Assembly: GCF_003073045.1 (NCBI RefSeq)
Contig: NC_037591.1
Span: forward strand, 41,429,883-41,493,882
Origin: Pomacea canaliculata
Lineage: Eukaryota > Mollusca > Gastropoda > Architaenioglossa > Ampullariidae
Direction: 5' to 3'
DNA: 64,000 nt
The notes under the pieces are model-generated. The model ran no database searches. It was not told the DNA's origin and saw only the letters and a program-made list of their open reading frames with translations. Shown here piece by piece: positions 1-13,700 of this stretch (positions are counted from its first letter, which is position 1; every line of letters starts with the position of its first letter). Made by a program: the position numbers and the translations under genes.

Positions 1-372
1 TATCTACAACTTATAAATGTTGTTAATAAATTCTTTTGACTTTCTCTAAGTCCTATTTTCTCAGCAGTTTTGTTCCATTTGTTTATGCATATATGATCTG
101 TCTCATGTGTACATGTCTGTGGGAGTTGTGCATTGATTTATTAAATGTACTTCTATATAAGATGGATTAGTTGAGTCACAAGACAGTGGAAACAACTGTC
201 ATACTACAAATTATCTTTCTCTCATTCTTGGCTAGTCCTTGATTAGATGATAAAGGTTCTTGAAGCACACTAGATAATAAAAAATAGCCCCCATGATGGC
301 CATATTTATCTAGGTTTTCTCAAAATTGTTGTTGCTGGAAACACTTAACACTTGGGTATCTGTTTCTGGCAG
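1..372 (+). other. Intron of the NRF-6-like gene
   Basis: No coding similarity is visible. The stretch ends in the pyrimidine-rich acceptor tgtttctggcag just before the first visible exon, so it is the 3' part of an intron whose upstream exon is outside the window. Confidence 0.6.
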
Positions 373-3300
373 GCTTGTCATTGCCGGTATTGTCATCCTC
401 ACCATCATTGGGACAGTTATTGATGTCATCTTCGTGCGCAAGTGTCATCCTATTACTGTCAACAACAATGAAAAGGCTACACAAGCTGCAAAAGAACAGG
501 ACTTCAGTCTCAAAATCTATTCAAAGGGGGTCACTGTAGGCGAACAACAAATGGGGACAGTGCTGGAGTTGATGAGGATGGCAAGGCCAGAGAAAAGGTA
601 AAGTACGAGTAGTATGTGCACATTATTGATGCTTGTGAGGGAGAAAATGATAATGAACTTTGGGTGAATGATGTTCATGATCTTAATTACCCTGATCGTG
701 GTAGGGAAACTTGTGGTGAATTTATCAGAATGTTATAAACTCATGTTCAGTAGATGATGGATTTTAATTTTTTTTTTTTTTTTTTATTTTTTAGCTGTTA
801 TCCAGAACTGATCCAGAAAGCGCTCTTGTTCATGACCCTGCAGTAACAGGTCTTTTGATGAAAAAGTCAGCCATGGAAACAAATGTGGATAATATCAGCA
901 TAAACAGTCAGAAGTTTGACAGTTGCAGTCATCGGGACAAAGAAATAGTTGTAGGTTAGTTGACTGAACTGCAGAAAAAGATGCTGTTCATTTAACAACC
1001 ACACCCCTCCTTCTTCACTGTCCTTTACACTCTCTGCATGTGTGTGTGTGAAGAAAAATGTGTGCATGGGTATGAAAAAGAGATTAATTATTCGCTTTTT
1101 TTATGGATGCATTGCATGTTGATGGGGAAGAAGTGCAGATCTCCTGATTGTTTTAGGCTTGTTAATCTTCAGGATAAAACAATTACTTGATCAAAGTGAG
1201 TTTTTTGGTAAAATCTGGGATCAATTTGTTCCAGCTCAGCCAGATGATCGCTTATGGCTGCGAGTAGCTACAGCCTTCTCCCTGCCCTCCAACTTGAGAT
1301 TATTGCTTTCCACGCACTCTTTCAATGGCAGTATCACATGCCTGCATGGAATCCGTGTCCTGTCCATGTTGTGGGTCAGTTTTGCTAACTCTGTCATCTT
1401 CAGTGCTCTTAACTTTGGTGAGTCTTAAACCTTCATTTTCCCATTTTCATAGAGATAACTCCTTCATATTTAAAATTTTTCCTTTTTCATTTCTTGGCGT
1501 ACTGTTAATTATTTTGCCAGAGTCTTGACGGATGCCAGATTCTTTTCTAAAGTTGATTAAATTACATCTTCTATTTATATGTAGTATGGAGTTGTCCTAG
1601 TGATTTCAAATCATTCATTACCCAGACACATTTTAGTAATACAAATAAATTATAATTAAACTTGTAACCCATCCTGAAAACTTGATGCATTCTTATGGAG
1701 AATCTTATGCATTTGTATATCAATGTGTTATACAGAAAACCTGATGCATGCTGCACAAGACCTGATATCCCTTCCTGCACAGATGATCCTGAATAGCAGC
1801 TTGGCTCAAGACACGTTTTTTACCATTAGGTATCATCATTAACTTTCCCCACAAAGACTTGCAGTTCAGTGTATTGCATTTCTTCTTATGTTTTCCATAG
1901 GCAGTCCTATGGTGCAACCGTTAGCGCCTGTCACCAATACAGTTACGATTGACTGCATTAGGTTCAGATCTCAGATGTGCTTTTCTTTCTCTGGATATGG
2001 CCTCTGTTTACAGGGCTGGCTGCTGACACAGCGTAAAACACCAATTTCCACACACCCCATCTCCCTGATGTTTTCCATTTCATAAAAAATGTTTAAAGAC
2101 ACTTTTTAGCAGAATACAGTTATCCTGTCACTGCCTTCATTGAATTAAAAACAATTAAAATTTTATTTATTAATGTGACTTTTTTGCTACAATTAGCGAA
2201 TTTGAGAAAAAGGCAGTTCATACTAATTATTGCTGTCCTTTGAAAAAAATCATTTTGTCATCTTGGATCTTCTTTGTTGCAGTGGTGTTGTGACGGCAGT
2301 TACTTTCTTCACAGCCATCAGCAGTAATGGTGGCCTAAAAATTACACATATCATCTACTATTACTTACATCGGTTTGTCAGGTAGGTTCCATCTGTTGCT
2401 AGCAGTCACAAATGCTTTAATGACAAAAAAAATCCAGCATGGTTTCATTATTATTTAAAACAGATTTCATCCAGCATTGATCATTTCCAGGCAGTGCCTT
2501 TTCTTTTACCTTTTGCTTCAGTAACGTTAAGCTTTTTCATTATTGCTCTTTTCATTTTGCCTGATTTTTAAAATTTATGCATACTTAATTTTTGTGCTGT
2601 ATATATCAATATTTGTGCTGCTGTGGTGACAAAGTCAGGTTTGATTCTACTTTTTTATTTTGCTGTTGATGATTTTGATCATTGAAACATACTTTCATCA
2701 TCACAAAATAGTAAACAAATGGGTTGATTGACAGAATCAGCCCCGCCTACATGCTGACTTTGCTTGTGTGTACCTGTTTGCTGGGATACACAGCCAATGG
2801 TCCTCACTGGCCACCTCCACTACAACAGCAATGTCAGGAGCAGTGGTGGTTCAACATGCTCTTCATTAATAACTACTTCACCAGCATAGAACACATGGTG
2901 AGAAGACCTGACACATTCTCTTTTCTTTCTTCCGCTTATTCATTTTTATTCAGTTTTTACTTTCTTTTCCACCTTCTCTGCATGTGCGGCTATGTCTTAG
3001 CAACTTTATTCAAGCTTGGAAATATCAGACTTCTTACAAGAGTAAATATCGTTAAGAATTGAGCTTCATAGATACACAGATAACTGGCACTGCTGACAGA
3101 CTGTTGACTATTAAGATGATGCAGTAGTCATGCATAAATGTTTTGCGCAGTAGTGTGTTTAAATGTTTCTTTTTGTCTTCCAACTGCAGTGTATGTCCTG
3201 GACTTGGTTCCTGGCAAACTTAATGCAGTTCTACTGGATCGCTCCAATAGTCCTTGTACCTCTTGCTTTTGGGTAAGTGACATTTGTGTCAGTCCAGTGA

Positions 3301-5385
3301 CACTTCAGTTACTCTCATATCACATTTTATAAATGTACTTTTTTTTAGAGAATTTCTGTCGCATTTTATCATCTTTAAAACACTAGGTGTGCGTTGCATT
3401 TATCATTGTGGTGCCTGTCACTTTGTTTTAAAGCATAATTAAATGATATTAATATACATGATGAGATATGTACCTATGGTGGTGGTTCTTCTTCAGGCTG
3501 CGAGTAGTTGGGCTTGTGTTGATGGGGCTCCTTGTTGTGGTGCAGATAGTCAGTACAGTTGTGCTGGAAATCAACATCAATGGTGATGTACTGCGGTGAG
3601 TTATTTTATTCTGTTTTCTGAAATCTATTGTTGTAGTGGCTGGGTGAATGTAACAAGTACAGTAGACAGTTTCAGTCACTTTTGTTTTAGAATGAATAGG
3701 TGACACCCCTAAATGGCAGTCTTTTAAATGGAAAATTCTTACCATGTTTAAAAACAATTTTCAAAGTTTTAATTTCTTAGTCGCTTAAGGCATGGTATTT
3801 TGCATCAACAAAGGAGTAAACTGATTTTTTATTTTTATTTTCTTAGGCGACAGTCAGACTACCTGTGGCGCATTTATCAGCAGCCTTATTGCCGTGTGGC
3901 ACCATATGCGTTGGGACTGGCCGTGGGTTTTATTCTGCACCAAAAAAAGTTTAAATTCCCTATGGGAAAAGTGAGAATTCTTGTTTCTGTTTTTTATTTT
4001 TTAGCCTTTCATATTATTTGCTATTTTTTACACCATATATTTTCCATATCATCTTTTATTGCGGTTATGTGATATCTCTGTGGATTATTTCTTTCATAAA
4101 TGTACTTGGTGTTTAAAACTGATGGCAAAAAAAATATCACTCATTCCAATACATGAATTATGACAATTAGTGTCTGTTGTCATGAACCCTGAAATGGCAT
4201 CTGTAGAGCCGTCTCATACGTACTGTCTGTAGATAATAATCTGCTCATTTGTACTGTCTGTAGATAATAACCTGTGTTGGATGGCTCTTGACTGTAACCA
4301 TTACAACCATACTGACTCTGATAACCTATGATGAAAACCGTCATCTTTTGAATGATGCAACTGGTTGGTCTCATCCTGTTCGCACTGCACATGAGACTTT
4401 GCAGAGGCCTCTGTGGGCTTTGGCTGTGTGTTGGGTTATATTTGCTTGTGCATCAGGAAATGGGGGTAAGCATTCACCAATATTAGCTTTTACTCTTAAG
4501 AAGATGAATTTATCTGATTTTAGTTCACTGCATCTGAAAAAAAAGTTATGTGATGAATGCTGTATCAAATGATTGATGATGCAAACATTTTGTCAAATGA
4601 TTGTCATCCTTAAAGTATGATGACTTTAAGATGTTTATTGAAGTTCTTTATTGACTCCGTTCTTACACCTGAAAATAAGGCTGCATATCAGCATGTTTTA
4701 CTATGTTCCTTTGATCTCCTTTACAGGTTTAATCAACAAGTTCTTTTCCTGGCGTGGTTTTGTTCCCTTGTCACGACTGACTTATTGTGTGTACCTGATA
4801 CACCCAGTTGTAGTCATCGCTGATCTGATGGCATACCGAGTTTTTGCCTATTTCACTATTAGTTATGTGGTAAGTAGGTTTTGTCTTAAAGTGTCCTTAA
4901 ATAATGTCTTATTAAATAATATTTTCAATCAGTTAAATGAGACCATTATGAATAGCAAAAAGCTGTCAACTAGTTGAATCAGTTACAAATTATAAATTTC
5001 ATATTCATCTATAGAGTTGTTTGGTAAGGATACTTTGATGGATTGTTGAGATGATCATCAATTGTTATAGATTCTTATAAAAGCATAAAACACTGTTCAT
5101 AAGAGTGACACATCACAAGGAATAAGATCAGGCATTACCAGGAGAGATAGGAGTTACAATGGTTATATTCTGTTAATGCACCATGAAGTCTTTTGCCTGC
5201 ACTCATATATTATGTCTTGTGTTAATGAAAATGTGTGTGTGTGCACGTCTATATATTTTCAGTTATTTCGTTACATTGGCTACATTGTGGTGGGATACTT
5301 GCTGGCGCTTATTCTGGCGGTGCTGGTGCAAGCTCCTCTCCTTGCTTTGGAGAAGACCATCTTTCAGAAGAAATCCGCCCACTGA
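373..5385 (+). CDS. NRF-6/NDG-4-like multi-pass membrane acyltransferase (3' part of gene)
   Basis: Twelve exons fit in phase: 373-597, 795-954, 1157-1417, 1736-1829, 2283-2381, 2735-2897, 3190-3272, 3497-3595, 3847-3970, 4264-4465, 4727-4869 and 5263-5385 (stop TGA), about 590 codons. The N-terminal exons, which would hold the Cys-rich NRF domain, lie left of the window. The first exon codes a transmembrane helix (LVIAGIVILTIIGTVIDVIF), followed by a hydrophilic loop. An acyltransferase-3 type region then begins at LHGIRVLSMLWV, with YYLHRFVRISPAYML, a CMSWTWFLANLMQF segment, PYCRVAPYALGLAVG and FVPLSRLTYCVYLIHP, all hallmarks of the family. C. elegans relatives act in lipid and yolk transport and fluoxetine sensitivity; the substrate here is unknown. 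Exon 1 needs a one-base frame change in a G run (526-530) to join exon 2. Family assignment is firm; the exact orthologue is not, because the family is large in invertebrates. Confidence 0.9.
1901..2062 (+). mobile_element. tRNA-derived SINE, copy 1
   Basis: Lies in the intron between exons 4 and 5 of the NRF-6-like gene. It has a pol III A-box-like stretch (tggtgcaaccgttagcgcc), a B-box-like stretch (ggttcagatctc) about 45 bases on, a shared body (ctgtttacagggctggctgc) and a tail near gtaaaacacc. The same order of motifs recurs, inverted, at 22915-23097 and 28612-28745, which shows a dispersed family rather than a single tRNA pseudogene. Confidence 0.7.
4220..4270 (+). repeat. Tandem duplication of a splice-acceptor segment
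   Basis: The 20-mer gtactgtctgtagataataa occurs at 4220-4239 and again at 4251-4270, 31 bases apart. The second copy contains the acceptor of the exon starting at 4264. The first offers an equivalent acceptor at 4231-4232 that would add 31 bases and shift the frame, meeting a stop about 32 codons later. Confidence 0.9.
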
Positions 5386-8300
5386 TCCTTTGTGTACATT
5401 TTGCCAACACTCCTCCATTTTATTTTTCTCAGTTGAACTGTTCCTTACATTACAACATGCAGGTGTGGCGAAATGTTTTAAGAGCCAACATTTGCAAAGA
5501 CATCTTAAGTCAAATGATGTTGGATGCAGAAGTATTTTTGTGTGTTTTGAAGTGTTTTAGTGGAAATTTTGTTTCCTGTCATTCATGTTCAGCATTTTGT
5601 GGATTATAATCCATGGGACACTATTATCAGTATGAAATGAAGGTTTGCATTTATGTGCTTTTGTTTTGGTTTTTTTTTTCTTCTTTTTCAAGACACATGC
5701 TCCCCAAACACTACTGTTTTATGAGTTCATATCCAATAAGGTCTATATTTTTGTGGCTAGAAAACCATACCAATAGCCTAGGTACCTGTTTTTATTTTTA
5801 AAATTTTAACAAGAAATAAGTATTTCAGTTTTTGAAACAATTCTAAGTTTGTATTTCTATAACATTATTAGTTGACATATTTATCCCTGTAATATCAGGT
5901 TCTGAGAAAATTAACACAAACTGCTCCCCACCCACTTTTTTTCAAGTTTTGCATCTCTCAGGAAATGCCAGACATAGCTGTTGTACTTGTCGGTTCTAGT
6001 CATGTTCTGAAATAGTCAGACCGTCAGCAGTACTTCCTTGTGATCTCTCCACATTTAAAGTCCATCATTTCACTTCATCCATATCTTCACACAATGCATC
6101 CACTAAATATTTTTTCTAAAATCTGGTACATGAGGAATATAATATAAAATGAAAAAAAAAATCTCTAATTCAAGATTGGGAAGACTGTTTTCTGATGCAC
6201 CCCACCGTGGAGCAACAGGTTGCTGTTTTGAAGCCAGAAATTTTCATTTGACATCCCAGCAGGAATGGGAACCTAATTTATCAGCAAGGGTAAGCACAGC
6301 AAAGAGTAGGATTGGCTCAGCCTGTTAGATGTGGTGGACCCCGTGCCCACTTCCGCTACTTTCACGTGGTATGAGATCCTTTACATTTTACCATAACAAA
6401 ACTGGGTGTACTCACAACTGGTCAGGTACTTAATCAAGCTGCCACATAAATATGTTGACAGTTATGTAAGGATGACATCCACACAGCACAGTAAAAGCTT
6501 TAAAACTTTTGTGTTCATATTTTGGGATATGTTACTTAGATTATGCAAATTAAGCTTAATTAAAATGCCTTGATGAATTGTGATGCTACACATACATTTT
6601 GTAAATTTTGAAAGAAAATATATATTTTTCCAACTCATTAGAATATGCATGTACATTTAAGTACATGAGATAAAAGCTATTGCAATAATTAAGAAAAGGA
6701 TAATTGATTTATGAAAATCATTTGCTTATAAAGGTTGTTGATATTTTTGTACAGTATTGTCAGTTTTGTTTAACTGTTATATCCATGATGGTTGGTGCTG
6801 GTGTACTCTTTGATATCACCATATCCTATGATGTTTATGTGGTCGGAAAAATATGCAAGTCGTCTAGGTAGCTGTTAAATGTAACTATGTGTCGTTATTT
6901 TTGAAAAAGTGGCAGTTGCCAATCAGAGGCAATCAAATACATGTTACATTTATTTTGAAAGTTTGGACTTAGTACTTGTACGTACATGTATAATGCTGTA
7001 AATCATTGGTACATAATTAGCTTTTAATATGAGCTGTTACTGGCCACCCACAAAATGAGGCTGAACTCAACTCATTTAACACTAATTTCTTTCAGTTGTT
7101 GGATTGAAACTAAAATCATTTTAGATGGTCCTTGTTGCTTCTCTGCAATACTCACTTTATTTTGTCACATGCTTTCGAAACAAACTTGTTTTGGCGGGAG
7201 ATTTCTCAACACACCCTTGTGACTAACCTAGCACAGCTGCAGAATATCATGGCCTGATGAGTACTCTAGAGCGCCTGTTGTTTGACATCTAACCCAACCA
7301 CTTAATGTCAGAGATATTACAGAACTGTCTGCTCCGCTTCTTGTAATAGTAAATAAGCGAATACATATGAATGACAACTTGTTACAAACACTAAAATCCT
7401 TGTGGGAGGTTGCGTTGCCAGTCTTTGTATAAATTGTTGGGTATGAAAGGGATGCTGCATCTTGCTGGTTGTTGGCATCATATAAAAGTTCCATGTACAA
7501 TGAAATATCTTTAATGTTGCATCGAAAGTGGGAAGTATTGGATTCCAATGGACATGGCAAACAAGTCAACACTCTTGCAAGGTCCAACATGAACCCATGT
7601 TCTTAAACGTCCTTTATAAAATGCCAGTTCATATGGCTAAGTGCTTCCTTGCTAAATTCGTCCTTTTACAGGGTTGCATTTGTACCAGCTACATTCTCCA
7701 AAATCGCATCAACTTGAAACATTTGTGAGTCATTGATTTTCTTTTATTTCAGAATTTTAAACAGTTGATCTCCAAAATCACTGTTTCTTATTTTATTGCC
7801 GCCCCCACCCCGACACCTCCCAAAAAGACTTTCTTGTTGTGAGGTGGCCTTACACTGCCTGTAATGTGTCACTCCTCATTCTCCCTCCTCCATCAGCACC
7901 AAAACTTGCCTAAACTTCTCAGATGACAATCACAGCCAAGACTGTTTCATAGATCAAATGTCCATTTAGTTTTTTGTTTCAGCTATCAAAGTTACTGGTT
8001 TGCATCTTGAGTAGCCTGTCAAAGCACGGACATAGAATTAAAATGATGTTTCAAATACACACTTGATGCAAGAAACAGTGACAGCGAATCTTGAGTTCTT
8101 ATTCTGTGTATTTCTCATTCATGAAAGCCAATTTTCTGTTTTGGTACATCCTATGCAATATGAATGCTATTTCACATTCTTCCTGACAAGGAATCTCCTG
8201 TAAATTTCAAGGGAATCTGCTTCCTGACCCATTGACATTGCTACCACTAATGGTAACTGTGCATTTTGAAATCAAAAAACTTCATTAGTGTGATGATCAT

Positions 8301-8964
8301 TTACAATGCAGACATCATGGTTGTCCTACTACAGTTAAGTGCATTCCATGAGCTCTGTGTGTGCATGTATATGTGTGCATGGAGACGCATACATGTACAG
8401 TTGGTTTGTTTTATCTTTGTGTTTATGTTTCAATTTGTCATGAATTTTAATGTCTTTTATTGCTGTTTATATGATAGAAAAACTTCCAGCAGTAGCGCTT
8501 AGTAACAGCAATATTCATTGTTCAATGATGTAAATCTGCTATTGTTCATTAATCCCTAACAAATATTTATTACTGTATCATAAGATGCCTTGTTCACAGC
8601 AGCATGAAAGAATCAAAACGTTCAGTCTGTTTTGCAAGAATTCTATGTATGTCTCTTCCATTTCACTGAAAGTATTTAAGATTTCCAATTAAAGAAAAAT
8701 TCAGGGAAAAGAAAAACAGTGTTGGTTTTGAACAATGCAAAATTTGTAAAGCTCATACACTCCTAAGGAGCATGTTCTTAGGCACTAAGAACAAGAATGA
8801 AAAATGGACAGCACCAAGGGACAGGAAAACAACATGTGAACTATAAAGGAATAAACAGTACTAATGAATAAAATCAAATACAAAAAACACAAAGAGGAAC
8901 CAAAATTCAAGAACTGAGGGTAACATGATATTGCAAAAAGGGTGTGTGACAAAGGACTAGCATT
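5386..8964. other. 3' UTR and intergenic region after the NRF-6-like gene
   Basis: AT-rich and without recognisable coding exons. The first part is presumably 3' UTR, but I see no single convincing polyadenylation signal close to the stop. ATTAAA-type motifs occur near 6556 and 8688. Open frames here, including one at 7228-7590 on the minus strand, match no family I know. Confidence 0.5.
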
Positions 8965-10770
8965 ATGGGAAAGGTTGTTAGGAGGAATGTTTACGGAAGA
9001 GGTGCCTTTTAAGTAGAAGTTTAAAGGAATCAATAGTGGGTAGGTGGAGGATATGGAAAGGGAGAGAGTTCCATTGTTTCTCTGCACAATAACTAAACAT
9101 CCGGTGGCAATATGTTGTTTTAGTGACAAATAGAGTAAGGAGATCATCAGATGAGGAGCGGAGTGGTCTAGCTGGGATGTAAGGGAAGAGCAGTTCAGAG
9201 AAATAATCAGGGCAGGTGCCAGCAACGAAAACACAACCCGGACAATTTGTACTGGATGCCAGAATGGATGGGTAGCCAGTGTACACAACGAAGGAGACAG
9301 GTGGCGTGGTCCCCTTTCCTAGCTGTAAGCACCAGACGTGCAGCAGACTTCTGTACTTTCTGGAGTTTGTGAAAAAGGTATACAGGGCAGCCAGCAAGCA
9401 AGGAGTTGTGGTAATCAAGTCTGGATAAAATAAACACACAGACAATAGTGTTGGTAGCTCGGGTAGACAGAATGTGAGGGATGGCGCTGATCTTCCGTAG
9501 CTCATAATAGGCAGACTGACAGACAGCTGTCATTTGTTTAACAACAGTTATGTCTGCAGTGACAATGAATCGCAGATTCCTGATGAAGGACGCAAAGGTG
9601 ATGTTGGAACATGTCAAACATAGGAGGACTTCCGTTTTATCACTGTTAAGCTTAACTTTGTTACCATGCAGTCTTTGGCGGTAACACAGGCTTCTATATG
9701 GTGCTGATAGCAGAATGAGACTGTGGAGTAGAGCAATATAGTTGGATGTCATCAGCATATGATTGATGACAAACCTTGTGAGACTAGATGCAAGACGAAA
9801 GTGGCTTCATTTGCAGAATAAACAGAAGTGTACTGAGTACTGAGCCTTGAGGGATGCCACAAGAAAGTGGAGCAGGGCGAGATGTTTGACCACCAACAAA
9901 CACAGTCCGTGTCCTATCCGTGAGATAGGAGTTGAACCCTGCTAGTGCAGGTCCAGAAATCCCGTAGAGGGTCTGTAGTCTATGAAGGAGCAAGCAGCAG
10001 ACAGGTTCAGTAGAGTTAAGGCAGAAACATCACCACTGTCAAGGGCAGATAATATGTCAATGGTCACTTTAATTAAAGTAGTTTCAGTACTGTGACAAGG
10101 TCCATATGCTGACTGAACATGGGGGGGATGAGCTGGTGCTCTTGTAAGTAGGCCCAGAGCTGTGTCAAAACTACTTTCTCTATGATCTTTGAGAGAAAAG
10201 ACAAGTTGGAAACTTTGTGGTAATTGTTCAGCATATAAATCAAGCGTGGATTTCTTAAGAAGTGGCTTCACCAGGGCATTTGTAAACAAAATAGGAAAAC
10301 ACCTGATGGCAAGCTGACATTTACAATGTTTATGATGGCAGGAAGTAAAATATCTAAGCCCTCAAGAAGAAGGATTGTGGGTATTGGGTCTAAGTGACAA
10401 GTTGTTGGCCTGGTTTTCAGAATAGTCGCCTTTATACCAGCATCGAGACTGGTAGAAATTTAGTCAGAGAGCATTCCAGAAGAATATCACAGGAGATGAT
10501 GGCAGGCACCGATATCGAGTCCAAGAATAATTGAATGTCCAAAATCTTGTTAGCAAAATAGTTACAGAACACTTGCGGCAGGATAGGCAGGAGTCAACGG
10601 CATTGCCTTGCTAATTCCAGTCATTCGATTGTATTATTTATGTGGGCCTGAAGATACGATGTTTTAATCTAGTTGGCACATTTTGCAAAGCTTCGCTCCG
10701 TTGCATTATAAGTCTCACTGTGGATGGTGAACCCAGTCTTCCGCCAAACATGCTCAGCTCGCCGGCGAGT
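8965..10770 (-). mobile_element. Degenerate CR1/L2-like non-LTR retrotransposon (LINE) remnant
   Basis: Read on the minus strand, successive frames spell reverse-transcriptase blocks in the right order: an upstream segment ending VKPLLKKSTLDLY (about 10250-10500), QSAYGPCHSTETTLIKVT and DILSALDSGDVSALTLLNLS (10000-10170), FNSYLTDRTRTVF and CGIPQGSVLSTLLF (9800-9960), KLNSDKTEVLLC (about 9640), and the C-terminal LSRLDYHNSLLAGCP, LQKVQKSAARLVL and KQWNSLPFHILHLP to about 8980. Several frameshifts and stops break it, and the FADD catalytic block is damaged or lost. The endonuclease half is not seen. It is an old, 5'-truncated, inactive copy between genes. Clade is judged from motif style; R2/RTE types fit less well. 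Confidence 0.85.
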
Positions 10771-13700
10771 TCACTTCAAGGGAAAACAAAAGCAGAGAGT
10801 TGACAACACAGTGAAGCTTTGGCAGAAGCAGACTCTTGTGTCAGAACTTGGTAGCGGCAGAGCAGGTGGTGGATGTTTTCAAAGGGCGCTGTTTACGACG
10901 ACCAGCATGGCAGCCATGGATTCGAATCCGTTGTCACGGATAGTAGTAAAGAGAAGTTTTCTCAAAGAGTCAACTAAACAGGCTGGAAGTTTAAGAGTGG
11001 CAAGGGGATTTAACAATGCTGAGATGTTATAATCCAAAGGGAAGGGGAGAGAACTGCTGTTTTACACTGTCAGATGGCTACTACGGCAAAGCAAATGGAC
11101 ATGTACAGGTAATGAATCCCTGTACATACATGCCTCAATTCTTAACTCAGCTATCTGGTTCTCCTCTATTGCATGCGTTAGAAATGAACGGCAAGAATCG
11201 CTGGGCTACTTGATTTTCTTGACAGTGGGTTTAAGACAACCACTTTGGGGCAGTTTATAATGAAAATTATAAACAGAATGTAGTGTGTGAAATAATGTAC
11301 TTGATTGAACACTTGCCTGGCCCATCTACCCAGCAAGGTAATACAGATGGTAACATTGATCATGCACTTACATCGCATAAAAGTCCGAGCATTCAATCAG
11401 AAATTTATTTCACAGCGAACTATACTAGAAATATAATAAGAGAATGGCCGATTAGTAATGGCCAAAGAAAAAAGTCAAACTATTTGTTCAGCTTACCTGT
11501 TGCAACTATATGGAGAAGAAACAAAGGATTTAAAAGCAGTTCCACTTAAACTCTACGGTTGTTTTCTACAGAAAGCTGAAATGCTGTCCAGAGTCAATGT
11601 GCAGTATATGAGCAAATTACAGGTTACAAGCTGCCACCTGTCACATTGTGCCATACTTGTATAGTATTCTGAACAGACCAAGAGGCACTATATATGCCAT
11701 AGCTAAATCTTACATATTCACAGCAATCATGGTCAAACACAATGTGTTCCTTGAGCACTTAAAGTGAGTATTCTTAATTATGTGCATCATTATCTTTAAT
11801 TACCAGACACTTTGCTACACAAAACTTATTACTCTTAGGAAAACTCTGAATAAAAAACAAAACTAAAGGAACCCAAAGAATAAAATTCAAATAATTTATT
11901 TGAATCTTGATTGTATAAAGCGAACTGAAAACAGATTGCAGGTGGGGGGAGGGGAGGGAGAAGAAAACCAATGGCAGACAATATTTAAAGTTTGCTCAGA
12001 AGTAAATTAGGCTTCTTGTGATTAGACAGACTGAAAAAAATTCTACATTTCTACCATTTCTTTATAGCAATCTTTACCCAAAAGAAACAGCCACAGGATA
12101 ATCAAACAGCACATGATTTCAAGCACCTTCCAATTAGACCAAAGATAAGCCAACAAGAATAATTTTAGTTATGCCTAGCTTACATGGTTAACATATATGA
12201 GTAAAAAAAAACTGATCATAGGCATGTGAAATAAAGTTCTATCATAAGGGGAGCATAAAATAGTCATAATGGTAATAAGAGGAAGTGTTTAAATAGCCAA
12301 GATATAAGAGTCTTGATAATAACTGAACAAGCACGCACTATCACCACAAATAAATATTCCATATGTTTGATATATCTTACGCAAGTTACATTCCATCCTT
12401 TAAGAAATTTTCGTGCCAATGTACTGTCTTGTATATAATGCAAACTAGCATGAAAGCAAGCTGGCGTTTTCATAACATATTTTTTGCTCCTCACATTTTC
12501 ATTCAAAAAACAAAAACAAAGGCTAGGTGTCTAAAATGTAATCTATTAATGTCCTGACCTAGTCAATAGTACTGTCAAAAGAGGCTTTTCACTAGTCTAC
12601 TGTTATGAACATAGGGATCAATGACAGCAGCTATACCTTTTCTAATGATCATGTGAACCTTCATATAATCCCAAAAATCAACAAGATTTTTCAGACCGAA
12701 TAAGACTTCAGCTTGTTCCCCCCCCCCCTTTTTAAATAATCTTCTTTTGAACTTTAATGCATATTTTATGCTTTTTTTTACATGGATGTCAAGCTTTAGC
12801 CATACAGAATCAAAAAATTAACCATCTTCCTTTCCCCTAAAACTGACTCCTGATGAAAAGAGTATTGCAAAAAAAGAAGAACAAGCCTGGTTAATTACTA
12901 GCATGATGGATACTCCATCCCTGCAACAGCCGTGCTGTTGACAGCATAACTCAATAGATATAGTACCATTTTCCTTGCAAACTATGTTGTACAATATACC
13001 CCATGTGTATATTGCTTTAAAAAAAAAAAAAAGGCTAAACCAAACATTTCTCTATTTCAGGTCTTGAAATAAGGCAATAGGGACAAAAGTTATGATGCCA
13101 CATGTGACAGGGTAGTAAGAAAAAAAACTGAATATGAAACAACTAGGATAAACCATGTTTCCAACGTAAGAAAGGGAAAAAAAGTTATTGCAGAAGACAA
13201 ACTTGGCTTAGTTTGCTTAAGGATTTATAAAGAAAAAGAAAATGTGAATGTCAAGTATTATAAAAAAAAGTAAAGGATGTATATTAGTTTATGGTTTGTA
13301 ACTGGTATAATAGTTCAGCTGATCATTAGAGACAAATAAGCAACAGCAAGCAACTGGTAACATGCAAAAATGATTAAAAACAAAATCTGTCACTAAGGGA
13401 CAAAACTCAAGCTGTCCAAAGGCAAATTATACTAGGATTTTACTAACATGGATGTACTGCCTTTCACACTAAAGCTATTATGCATTCAGATTAAAAAAAT
13501 GGGTATCTCAGAAAGCATGCTTGTGTAGCATGCTACCAAGTAAGAGATAGTTCCCAGTACAAAAATATGAACCTTCCCTAAACAGCATTACTATCAACTA
13601 ACTTCAAAACTTCTGAGCAAATTATGAAAAGGGTAAGCTATCAAAAGCAAAACATCAAACTACTGGGCAGCAATTACATTCCACAAAGGAACAAAATCCT

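Noticed and set aside
7228..7590. Open frame of 120 codons on the minus strand after the NRF-6-like gene
   Set aside because: No recognised motif, no splice or promoter context, ordinary composition for the region; likely chance.
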